From assembly GCA_963788505.1 (NCBI GenBank), contig CAWBGY010000008.1:124001-188000 (forward strand): a DNA stretch of 64,000 nt, in the 5' to 3' direction. Source of the stretch: JAIQFF01 sp963788505. GTDB lineage: Bacteria > Acidobacteriota > Terriglobia > Terriglobales > Acidobacteriaceae. Shown here piece after piece: positions 33,256 to 40,905 of the stretch. The position numbers and the translations under genes are program-made. The notes under the pieces are model-generated. The model searched no databases, was not told the DNA's origin, and saw only the letters and a program-made list of their open reading frames with translations. Numbering within the stretch: the stretch's first letter is position 1; each line of letters opens with the position of its first letter.

Positions 33256-33533
33256 ACATCACGGTTCAGATTCCCACGGCGCTGCGCCGGCTGACCGCGG
33301 GCAATGCGCGCGTAACCTGCTCCGCCGCCAACCTGGGAGAACTGTTTACCGCGCTCGACCAGCAGTTCCCCGATCTCAAACCTCACCTTCGAGATGAGTC
33401 AGGCGAAATTCGCCGCTTCCTGAATGTTTATGTGAACGAAGAGGACATCCGCTTCCTGGGTGGAAACGCTTATGCATTCCAGGATGGCGATGAAGTGCTG
33501 CTGGTGCCATCGATAGCCGGCGGCGCGCGCTAA
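33252..33533 (+). CDS. ThiS/MoaD-like sulfur carrier protein
   Basis: 93 residues; its ATG overlaps the thrC stop (ATGA), so the two are translationally coupled. The ubiquitin-like fold is indicated by MNITVQIPTALRRLTAGN, LGELFTALDQQFPDLKPHL, FLNVYVNEEDIRFL and DGDEVLLVPSIAGGAR. The Gly-Gly that becomes a thiocarboxylate is not terminal but followed by Ala-Arg. Relatives such as QbsE and HcyS also carry extra residues that a JAMM-type protease removes; none is in this window. Likely partner: the ThrC-like enzyme. CysO, HcyS or MoaD function cannot be separated by sequence. Confidence 0.85.
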   Translation: MNITVQIPTALRRLTAGNARVTCSAANLGELFTALDQQFPDLKPHLRDESGEIRRFLNVYVNEEDIRFLGGNAYAFQDGDEVLLVPSIAGGAR

Positions 33534-33542
33534 TCCAGCAAT

Positions 33543-33900
33543 CTGTCATCCTGAGCGGCAGGTCGGACGATGCGCACGTCATTCGCCTGCCCTGGTTCCG
33601 GGCGAAACGTCCCGCTCAGATGGGGCCTCGCTCGTAGCTGCTTCGCGAAGCGAAGCAGCTTCTGCGATGAAGTGCGCTGGTGCCATCCGGCGCGCGCTAA
33701 TCCAGCAATCTGTCATCCTGAGCGAGATTACGTTCTTCGGAACGCAATGCGGTGAAGGCCCCTACCCAGAAAAGACGTTGCCCAGGGTTTTCCCGTCCAT
33801 GGCATACTCCGAGTCGCCAGCTGCCGATTCAGTATAGGGGTCCTTCGACTCCGTAGCTGCTTCGCGAAGCGAAGCAGCTTCTCCGCTCAGGATGACACGG
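33543..33900. repeat. Composite TGTCATCCTGAGCG repeat with a duplicated gene end
   Basis: TGTCATCCTGAGCG occurs at 33544 and 33711, and the inverted CTCAGGATGACA at about 33886-33897. Between, 33663-33724 repeats the last codons and stop of the sulfur carrier gene plus its downstream bases (GGCGCGCGCTAATCCAGCAATC) with small deletions. Hairpins GCTGCTTCGCGAAGCGAAGCAGC occur twice. There is no gene in this 370-base gap. Confidence 0.8.
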
Positions 33901-33903
33901 TAG

Positions 33904-34890
33904 CTAGTCTGCCCAGGGCTCCGGTTTGCGGTCCCAGCGGTGCGCTTTCAATTTGCGCAGCAGCGCCTCATCCAGCGGGCCGGCATCGCTGGCCGCAATG
34001 TTCTGCCGCACATGCTCCGGCTTCCTCATCCCTACGATGATGGTGCTCACCGCCGGGTACGAGAGGATGTAGCGCAGCGCCATCTGGGGCAAGGTGAGCC
34101 CTGACGGCAGCACGGTCTTTAATCTTCCCACTCTCTCGATAGTCGGCGGCAGGTTCTTGGGACCGAAGTACATGGCCCGCCAGTCGCCCTTGGGGAATTT
34201 GGTTTCCAGCGTCATCTTTCCGCCCAGGCTGCCTTCGTCCAGCGGCACGCGCGCGATCACGCCGATATTCAACTCCTGGCAAACCGGAAAGAGCTTGTCT
34301 TCAGGCGCCTGATCAAAGATGTTATGGATCACTTGCACCACGTCCACCAGGCCGGTCCGCAAGGCCTTGAGACCGTTTTCGGGTTCCCAGCGATTGAGGC
34401 TGAGGCCGAAATGACGAATGGTTCCGTCACGCCTGAGCTTCTCGACCGTAGTGCGAAATTCCGGTTCGTCGGTCCAGCTATCGTCCCAGACGTGAAACTG
34501 CAGCAGATCGATGGAGTCGACCCGGAGTTTTTTCCGAATCAGGTCGGCGTGGCGGAAAACATGGTCCGCGGGAAAAACATCCTGATACTTGTACGAGGAC
34601 CGTGCCGGCCACTTGCGATTGAGCGGCGGGATTTTAGAAGCCGCGTATAGACGTTTGCTGGGGTTGGGAGCAGAAGCATTGCGGGAAAGGATTTCCCCCA
34701 GCAGACCATCGCTCTTGCCTTCGCCGTAGGCCCAGGCAGTGTCGAAGAAGTTGCAGCCCAGGTCGGCGGCCAACTGCAAAGCTTCCAGGGACTCGCGATC
34801 GTCGGAACCGCTCCATCCGCTCATTCCCCACAGCCCGTGGGCCATCTCGCTGACTTCGAAACCGGTACGGCCGAGTCTCCGGTATTTCAT
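33904..34890 (-). CDS. Aldo/keto reductase
   Basis: 328 residues from ATG 34890, with GAGGAGAATC upstream. NADPH-dependent TIM-barrel oxidoreductase: MKYRRLGRTGFEVSEMAHGL, FFDTAWAYGEGKSDGLLGE (catalytic Asp and Tyr), SKIPPLNRKWP (Lys), LLQFHVWDDSW (His) and VSTIIVGMRKPEHVRQNI. The replacement of the usual LHR by QFHVWDD is a feature of one AKR subgroup. The substrate is unknown. It is divergent from the TetR-efflux operon, and the shared 122-base spacer holds the TetR operator, so it might be co-regulated. Confidence 0.88.
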   Translation of the reverse strand: MKYRRLGRTGFEVSEMAHGLWGMSGWSGSDDRESLEALQLAADLGCNFFDTAWAYGEGKSDGLLGEILSRNASAPNPSKRLYAASKIPPLNRKWPARSSYKYQDVFPADHVFRHADLIRKKLRVDSIDLLQFHVWDDSWTDEPEFRTTVEKLRRDGTIRHFGLSLNRWEPENGLKALRTGLVDVVQVIHNIFDQAPEDKLFPVCQELNIGVIARVPLDEGSLGGKMTLETKFPKGDWRAMYFGPKNLPPTIERVGRLKTVLPSGLTLPQMALRYILSYPAVSTIIVGMRKPEHVRQNIAASDAGPLDEALLRKLKAHRWDRKPEPWAD

Positions 34891-34950
34891 GATTCTCCTC
34901 AGGGTGATCTAAACCTCTTCGATTGTATTTGTTGCGGGCGCAAAAATGTA

Positions 34951-34998
34951 TTGTGCAGCGCCCGCCGGTCCTGTATTATCTAACTAACTGGTTAATTA
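34951..34998 (+). promoter_or_regulatory. Promoter and likely TetR operator of the efflux operon
   Basis: TTGTGC (34951-34956), 17-base spacer, TATTAT (34974-34979) form a sigma-70-like promoter. Immediately downstream, TAACTAAC (34981-34988), TG, GTTAATTA (34991-34998) is an inverted repeat with one mismatch, covering the expected start point. This is the usual place for autorepression by the TetR protein encoded next. Confidence 0.6.
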
Positions 34999-35012
34999 AT
35001 GCGAGGTCAGGC

Positions 35013-35693
35013 ATGAAACCCGCTGTCTCCAAGCCGCGTCTGGGCTCCCGCGGACGGCCCGCGGAAAGCCGTGCTGCCATCCTGCAGGCCGCGGTCCGCG
35101 AATTCTCCCGCGAAGGAGTAGCCGGAGCCCGCACCGACGCCATCGCACACGCCGCCGGAGTCAATAAGGCCCTGCTCTACTACTACTTCAAGGACAAGGG
35201 AACCCTCTACGCCGCGGTGCTTGACCAGGTGTTTGGGGGATTGAAAGAAAGCATCGAGGCGGCGCTCTCCAGTGATCTGCCGCCGCGGGAAAAGTTGCTG
35301 GCTTATGTGGCCGCGCACTTTGATTACATCGCCGGCCATCCCCTTTATCCCAGAATTTCGCAGGGTGAGATGATGCGCGCCGCCCGCGGCAAAGCGCCGC
35401 AACTGGAACGCATCGCCAGGCAATATTTCGTTCCTCTGTTCGGCAAGGTGGCGCGAGTGATTGAACAAGGGCAGGCGGCGGGCGAGTTCCGCGCTGTCGA
35501 TCCCGTACACTTCGTTCCTTCCATGATCGCCGTCATCGTATTTCATTTCATCAATGCGCCGGTCCTGCGCGCGGTCGCCGGGATCGATCCCTTTGCGCCG
35601 GAGCATGTCGCAGCGCGGCGTGCCGCAGTGCTGGATTTCATTTCGGCGGCATTGTTCCGCCAGGACGCGAATTCCGGAGGAGAACGAGCTTGA
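35013..35693 (+). CDS. TetR-family transcriptional regulator
   Basis: 226 residues from ATG 35013; an upstream extension lacks support. The helix-turn-helix region is ILQAAVREFSREGVAGARTDAIAHAAGVNKALLYYYF, split here as residues 20-56, with the KALLYYYFKDKGTL signature. The ligand domain (residues 65-220) resembles the DUF/TetR_C group of drug-efflux repressors. It heads an operon with a periplasmic adaptor and an ABC-2 transporter and very likely represses it from the palindrome at 34981-34998. Confidence 0.9.
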   Translation: MKPAVSKPRLGSRGRPAESRAAILQAAVREFSREGVAGARTDAIAHAAGVNKALLYYYFKDKGTLYAAVLDQVFGGLKESIEAALSSDLPPREKLLAYVAAHFDYIAGHPLYPRISQGEMMRAARGKAPQLERIARQYFVPLFGKVARVIEQGQAAGEFRAVDPVHFVPSMIAVIVFHFINAPVLRAVAGIDPFAPEHVAARRAAVLDFISAALFRQDANSGGERA

Positions 35694-36784
35694 ACGCGCG
35701 CAATAAATTTCTGATCATTCTCGCGGTCATTCTGAGCGCGGCGACGATCTACTATCTGGTTTCGACGCCACGTACCAGCGACCTGGTGCTGATCGGTACC
35801 GTGGATTCCAACCAGATCATCATCAGCCCGCAGATGCAGGGGCGGATTGCCAAGCTGCTGGTCGACGAAGGCACCCAGGTCAAACAGGGAGACCTGATTG
35901 CTGTGCTCGATCCTTCTGAACTGGAAGCTGAAGCCCGGGCCGCCGCCGCCATGATCGACAGTCTGCGTTCGCAGGTTTCTGCCAGCCAGGCCACCAGCGC
36001 GGCCACGCACGGTTCGACTTCAAGCAACGTGGTGAATGCCCAGGCCAGACTGCAATCCGCCCGTGCCCAGTTGCTGCAGGCCGAAGCCACGCTGCAACGG
36101 ACCGAGAGTGACAGCCGGCGCATGATCGAGCTGGCCAAACAGGGCGTCGCGTCCGACCAGGACCGGGTGCAGGCGGAAAGCAATCTGAAGGCGCAATTGG
36201 CGACGGTGCAATCCTTGAAAGATCAGGTGAGCGCGGCTGATGCCGATTTGAACTCCGCTCTCGCCAACACTCACCAGGCCCATGCCGCCGCCAGCACCGT
36301 GCAGTCCACGCGCGGGCAGCTGGCCAATGCCGAAGCCCAGCTCAAGGAAGCGGAAGTTCGCCTGGGCTATACCAAGATTTACGCGCCTTTGAGCGGCACC
36401 GTGTCGGTACGGGCGGCCCGTGAAGGCGAGGTCCTGACCGCGGGCCAGCCCATTGTCACGCTCGTCGATTTAGGCGACACCTGGGTGCGCGCCGCAATTC
36501 CGGAAACCGAGTCCGACAACATCGGCCTGGGAGATACTCTGCGCATTCGCCTTCCGGGCGGCACCATTACCTCCGGCAAAGTGTTCTTCAAAGCGCCGGA
36601 GGCGGATTTCGCTACCCAGCGCGATGTGAGCCGGCGCAAGCGCGATATCCGAACCATCGTACTTAAAGTCCGCCTGGACAATCCTAAGGGAGCTTACGTG
36701 CCGGGCATGACGGCAGAAGTTCTGGTTTCACCGGATCAGTTGAAAACATCAGCTTCCGGCGCGTCCGCCGAGAAACGACCGTGA
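35690..36784 (+). CDS. HlyD-family periplasmic adaptor (membrane fusion protein)
   Basis: 364 residues from TTG 35690, which overlaps the TetR stop (TTGA) and has GGAGGAGA ahead of it. One N-terminal anchor (FLIILAVILSAATIYYLV), lipoyl half-motifs IIISPQMQGRIAKLLVDEG and LGYTKIYAPLSGTVSVRAA, and between them a long Ala/Gln-rich coiled-coil hairpin (about residues 80-235). The C-terminal beta-barrel (VRAAIPETESDNIGLGDTL) follows. It links the ABC exporter to the outer membrane. No outer-membrane channel gene is in the operon. Confidence 0.92.
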   Translation: MNARNKFLIILAVILSAATIYYLVSTPRTSDLVLIGTVDSNQIIISPQMQGRIAKLLVDEGTQVKQGDLIAVLDPSELEAEARAAAAMIDSLRSQVSASQATSAATHGSTSSNVVNAQARLQSARAQLLQAEATLQRTESDSRRMIELAKQGVASDQDRVQAESNLKAQLATVQSLKDQVSAADADLNSALANTHQAHAAASTVQSTRGQLANAEAQLKEAEVRLGYTKIYAPLSGTVSVRAAREGEVLTAGQPIVTLVDLGDTWVRAAIPETESDNIGLGDTLRIRLPGGTITSGKVFFKAPEADFATQRDVSRRKRDIRTIVLKVRLDNPKGAYVPGMTAEVLVSPDQLKTSASGASAEKRP

Positions 36785-36832
36785 CTACAAATTTCAGATT
36801 GCGGACTTGTGATTTCAGATTGACGGCGAAAC

Positions 36833-37909
36833 ATGGTTGCTGATCTCAATCCGAACGGCACCCCCGGAGGACGGAAGCCCGCGGCCGGCGGCCGCGCTAA
36901 GCCAATCAACCCGGGCAATGCCATTGAAGTGGATCATATCGTCAAGAAGTACGGCGACTTCACCGCGGTCGACGATGTTTCCTTCAACGTCAAAGAAGAA
37001 GAAATCTTCGGGCTGCTGGGTCCGAACGGAGCGGGGAAGTCCACGCTGATTCGCATGATGACCACGCTTATTCCCATCACTGCGGGATCGGCCCGAGTTG
37101 GCGGACATGATGTGAGCAGCGACCCGGATGACGTTCGCCGGACGATCGGCGTGATCCCGCAGGCCCTGACCAGCGACCTCGACCTGACCATTGAGGAAAA
37201 CCTGAACATTTACGCCAAGCTGTACGACGTCCCGGCCAAAAAGCGTAAGGCCACAATCGATGAATTGCTGGAACTCGTGGACCTGACCAAATGGCGGTCG
37301 GCGCAAACCAAGACGCTCTCCGGCGGCATGCGGCGGCGCCTGGAGATTGCGCGCGGACTGGTGCACAGTCCGCGAATATTCTTTCTGGACGAACCCACAA
37401 CCGGCCTCGATCCCGTTTCCCGGGTGGCGGTGTGGGAAATGCTCACCAATATCAAATCCCACCGCCAGCTCACCATCCTGATTACCACGCACTACATGGA
37501 CGAGGCCGACCGGCTGTGCGATCGCATCGCTATCGTGGACCACGGCAAGCTGGTGGCGCTCGATACGCCGCCCGCCTTGAAAGCGAGCGTACCGGGTTCG
37601 AACGTGATCGAGGCCCAGTTCGAAAACGCGCCCGCGGATTGGGAGGAGCGCCTGCATGCGCTCAACGGCGTCACTTCGGTGCAGCATGAGGGCGCGGGAA
37701 TGTATCGCATCCTGACCGGCGATGGGTCGCGGACCACCACGGATCTGGTGGAGGCGGCGGTGCACACCGGGGCGAGCGTGAAATCGCTGCTGGTGCAGAA
37801 CACCAGCCTGGACGACGTGTTCGTCCATTACACGGGACGGCAGTTACGCGACGAACTGGTGAAAGCGCCAGGCTTCGTGATGCCGCCCAGACCAGGAATG
37901 CAACCATGA
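36833..37909 (+). CDS. ABC-2 exporter ATP-binding protein
   Basis: 358 residues. Walker A GPNGAGKST, Q-loop GVIPQALTSDLDL, signature LSGGMRRRLEIARGL, Walker B IFFLDEPTTGLD and switch His TTHYMDEAD. An extra disordered 30-residue N-terminus (PNGTPGGRKPAAGGRAKP) precedes the domain. A C-terminal ACT-like extension is typical of DrrA/CcmA-type drug or polysaccharide exporters. Just upstream is an ATTTCAGATTGC word repeat (36788-36825). The stop overlaps the next start (ATGA). Confidence 0.92.
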   Translation: MVADLNPNGTPGGRKPAAGGRAKPINPGNAIEVDHIVKKYGDFTAVDDVSFNVKEEEIFGLLGPNGAGKSTLIRMMTTLIPITAGSARVGGHDVSSDPDDVRRTIGVIPQALTSDLDLTIEENLNIYAKLYDVPAKKRKATIDELLELVDLTKWRSAQTKTLSGGMRRRLEIARGLVHSPRIFFLDEPTTGLDPVSRVAVWEMLTNIKSHRQLTILITTHYMDEADRLCDRIAIVDHGKLVALDTPPALKASVPGSNVIEAQFENAPADWEERLHALNGVTSVQHEGAGMYRILTGDGSRTTTDLVEAAVHTGASVKSLLVQNTSLDDVFVHYTGRQLRDELVKAPGFVMPPRPGMQP

Positions 37910-39018
37910 ACCGGATGTTGGCGATTGTCGAACGCGAAATGCGGAAATTTTTCCGCTCGCCGGCCTTAATGATGGTGTCGATGATTTTCCCGCTGGTCCA
38001 GCTGATCGTGCTGGGGAATGCCTTTGGCGGCAAGATACGCGACGCCCGCCTGGGATTGGTGGACCAGGACGGCGGGACCCAGGCGCTGAAAATCCGCGAG
38101 GCCTTTGATTCCGTCCGCGCCAACATGCGGACCTTCTTGCCCGTCTACTACACCGACCAGAAAAAGGCGATGGAAGATGTGCGCAACGGAAAGATTGAAG
38201 GCGCCGTCATCATTCCTCCCCAGTACTCCCGCCGGGTTTACGAACAGGACCAGCCTCAGATCGCCCTGTTGGTGGACAACAGCGACAATTTCATGAGCGC
38301 GGCGCTCGAGGACGAGCTTACCCAGATCACCAACGCGCTGAATAATCCGGTGGTCGAGCCGCGCCTGCTGCAGAAAACCGTACTGCAGATTGTCGAGCTC
38401 TATCCCTACATCGAGTACATGAAATTTCTTCTGCCAGGCTCGATCACGCTGGCCATCTTCATGTCCGTCATGATTGGCGGCGGCATGCTCTACATCGATG
38501 ACAAAGCGCGCGGAGTGCATGAAGGCTATCTGGTAACTCCCATCACCAAGACTGAACTGGTTTTCGGACTGAACGCAGCCAGCGCGGTCAAGGCGGTGAT
38601 GGTGGGTATGGTCATCACCGTCATCGGATCGCTGCTGGCTGGGGTCGGGACGCTATTCAGTTTTTCCACCGCGGTGGGATTGCTGATCATGATCGTGCTG
38701 ACCGCCGTGGCGCTGAATACCATGATGTTTCTGCTGGTGGTCCGGGTCGACGATCCGCTGGTGCCGCGCGCAATTTTCGGGATCTTGAATACGCTGCTGT
38801 TTTTCCCCAGCGGCGCCGTCTATCCCATCCAGGCCTTTCCGTGGTGGCTGCGTGGGATCGCCAGAGTGGATCCGTTCACCTTTGCCGTCCACGGATTCAA
38901 AATTCTGCTGCTCAAGGAAGCCGGCTTGTCCGCCATCCTGCCGGACATCGTTTATCTCTCCCTGTTCGCTGTCGTCGCCTTAAGCATCGCAACGCCACTG
39001 TTCAAGCGCACGCTCTGA
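37906..39018 (+). CDS. ABC-2 type exporter permease
   Basis: 370 residues. One N-terminal membrane segment (ALMMVSMIFPLVQLIVLGNA), a periplasmic domain of about 150 residues (VDQDGGTQALKIREAFDSV, LLVDNSDNF), then five membrane segments in the C-terminal half (ITLAIFMSVMIGGGMLY and on), ending with the ABC-2 block FPSGAVYPIQAFPWWLRGIA. This is the YhhJ/YbhR-like layout, with HlyD adaptor and ATPase in the same operon. It probably exports a drug or other hydrophobic compound. Confidence 0.92.
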   Translation: MNRMLAIVEREMRKFFRSPALMMVSMIFPLVQLIVLGNAFGGKIRDARLGLVDQDGGTQALKIREAFDSVRANMRTFLPVYYTDQKKAMEDVRNGKIEGAVIIPPQYSRRVYEQDQPQIALLVDNSDNFMSAALEDELTQITNALNNPVVEPRLLQKTVLQIVELYPYIEYMKFLLPGSITLAIFMSVMIGGGMLYIDDKARGVHEGYLVTPITKTELVFGLNAASAVKAVMVGMVITVIGSLLAGVGTLFSFSTAVGLLIMIVLTAVALNTMMFLLVVRVDDPLVPRAIFGILNTLLFFPSGAVYPIQAFPWWLRGIARVDPFTFAVHGFKILLLKEAGLSAILPDIVYLSLFAVVALSIATPLFKRTL

Positions 39019-39019
39019 T

Positions 39020-39250
39020 CCTGTCATCCTGACTCTGTCATCCTGAGCGCAGTCTTCCGTCCGGCAAAGCCGGACGGAAGCAAGCGAAGGACCTATGCAT
39101 TTTCCTGCCGCTACCGGAGGCGCCGGCCCAAATCCGAAGCGAAGTCGCATGAGAAAATCCGGCAAGGGGCCGCTGCCATCGCCCGAAATGCATAGGTCCT
39201 TCGTCGGGGACCCCTCGCTACGCGAAGGGTCCCACTTCCTCAGGATGACA
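39020..39250. repeat. TGTCATCCTGAGCG-type palindromic repeat
   Basis: TGTCATCCTGACTC and TGTCATCCTGAGCGC occur in tandem at the left, CCTCAGGATGACAA at the right end. Inside, CCGTCCGGCAAAGCCGGACGG is a hairpin, and CGAAGGACCTATGCATTT is inverted as AAATGCATAGGTCCTTCG. No gene is present in this gap. Confidence 0.75.
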
Positions 39251-39298
39251 AGCGGGAACTTTTACCTGCGTCCCGCAATCTATTATGCTTAGAGAACC

Positions 39299-39757
39299 AT
39301 GACTCTACTGGATGCGAAAGAATACGATCCCGGCCCGGCGCGCCGGCGCAGGATCAAGATTGTCGCCGCTCTCGCCTTGATTATCTTGCTGGCGGCAGTG
39401 GTGTGGATGAATCGCTACCGGCCGGAAAAGCAGGTGGTGGACAAGTTCTTTGCCGCGCTGATGAATAAAGATTACGACACGGCCTACGGAATTTATTTTG
39501 CCGACCCGCAATGGAAGGAACATTCCGCCAAGTACTCCAGGTATCCCTTGAACCAGTTCATTCAGGATTGGGGAGAGGGAGGACAGTGGGGAATCATCAG
39601 GAACTACAAAGTGAATGGCGCCAGCACCTGCAGCAGTAGCGCCAGTGGAGTGGTCGTGGATGTTATCGTCAACGGCCGCGCCGAGCACGCGCAACTGTGG
39701 GTGGAGAAGTCCGACAAGACGCTTAGCCCGCCACCCTGCGAATTGCTGTTTCGTTGA
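39299..39757 (+). CDS. Small membrane-anchored protein of unknown function
   Basis: 152 residues. A basic N-terminus (PARRRRIKI) is followed by one membrane segment VAALALIILLAAVVWM and an exported domain of about 110 residues with QVVDKFFAALMNKDYDTAYG, a pattern seen in DUF4878/NTF2-like lumazine-binding folds. Two Cys in the exported part (STCSSS and PPPCELL) could form a disulfide. Function not recognised. It ends six bases from the convergent fabD remnant. Confidence 0.7.
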   Translation: MTLLDAKEYDPGPARRRRIKIVAALALIILLAAVVWMNRYRPEKQVVDKFFAALMNKDYDTAYGIYFADPQWKEHSAKYSRYPLNQFIQDWGEGGQWGIIRNYKVNGASTCSSSASGVVVDVIVNGRAEHAQLWVEKSDKTLSPPPCELLFR

Positions 39758-39762
39758 CCGCT

Positions 39763-40718
39763 CTAGACCCGCTCCGCCGTGAGTTGTTCCACCGTCTTTT
39801 GTAGAGAAGTTTCATCGCCAACGTTCAGACATGTTTTCGAGCGGTCGATCTGGCGCATCAGCCCACACAGCACCTTCCCCGGCCCGACTTCCACAACGGC
39901 CTGGATGCCTTTCGTGATCAGCAGGCGCATGGAGGGTTCCCATTTCACCGCGCCGGTTACCTGGCGAACCAGGGCATCGCGGGCGCGGTCGGCGTCTTCA
40001 ACCACGCTCGGCGTCGACGTTGCATACGACCGGAACGTCGGGGCTTTTGGAATCCCAGAGACTGCAAATCCGCCGCCAGCCTGTCCTGGGCCGGCTTCAT
40101 CAGCGAACAGTGAAAGGGCGCGCTTACCGACAGCAGGATGGCGCGTTTAGCGCCGCGTTCGCCGGCCAGCTTGGTGGCGCGCTCGACCGCCGCGGCGTGA
40201 CCGGAGATTACGATCTGCTCCGCGGAATTGATGTTGGCGGGTTCGCAGACTTCGCCCTGGGCGGCATCCGCGCACAAGGCCGTAACTTTTTCCAGATCCA
40301 TCCCCAGAATCGCGGCCATCGCTCCGACGCCTACGGGGACGGCCTCCTGCATGTACTTCCCGCGATTGCGCACGGTGCGCACGGCATCCGGAAAAGTTAT
40401 GGTGCCGGCGGCAACGTGGGCGGAGTATTCGCCCAGGCTGTGCCCGGCGACCAAACTGGGGCTCACGCCTTTCTCGCGCAGGACTCGCCAGGCTGCGACA
40501 GACGCGGTCAGGATGGCGGGCTGGGTGATTTCCGTCAGCCGCAGTTTCTCTTCCGGTCCCTCAAAACACAGTTGGGACAGCTTGTAGCCCAGAGCTTCAT
40601 CGGCTTCGGCGAAAGTCTCCCGGGCGACCGGATATTTGTCCGCCAGGTCCTTGCCCATCCCAACAACCTGAGATCCCTGGCCGGGGAAGAGGAAGGCGAT
40701 TGAGTGTAGTGTGGTCAT
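39763..40718 (-). pseudogene. fabD: Malonyl-CoA:ACP transacylase, interrupted by two single-base frameshifts
   Basis: Residues from ATG 40718 read FLFPGQGSQVVGMGKDL, TQPAIL, GHSLGEYSAHVA (nucleophile Ser94) and SVSAPFHCSLM (His) and then lose the frame after LQSLGFQKP. Skipping one base in the GGGG run 40040-40043 restores DVPVVCNVDAE in a second frame. Skipping another near 40006 enters a third frame, VVEDADRARDALVRQVTGAV... VEVGPGKVLCGLM, which ends normally at 39763. All family blocks are thus present. FabD is essential, so assembly or sequencing error, true mutation or recoding must be considered. Last gene of yceD-rpmF-plsX-fabD. Confidence 0.85.
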
Positions 40719-40732
40719 AAATGTTTTGCTTC

Positions 40733-40905
40733 ACGTAGGGGCGGGTGTCTCGCCCGCCCGGCCGAGCGAAGCTCGGCTGCCTCGCGCGATTCACAACGAT
40801 GCTCGGCAATTCAAGCCGTCGAACCCCAGGCGAGCTCTGCTCGCCCGCCCGGACGAGGGCGTCCGGGCCTACGTGGGCCGTTGGTGGCTACGTGCTTACC
40901 GGCAC
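40733..40905. repeat. Intergenic palindromic repeat, GTAGGGGCGGGTGTCTCG type
   Basis: CGTAGGGGCGGGTGTCTCGCCC on the left, GGACGAGGGCGTCCGGGCCTACG on the right, with CCGAGCGAAGCTCGG and GGCGAGCTCTGCTCGCC hairpins inside. It lies between plsX and fabD and covers the last codons of plsX, in the middle of an operon. Confidence 0.7.
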
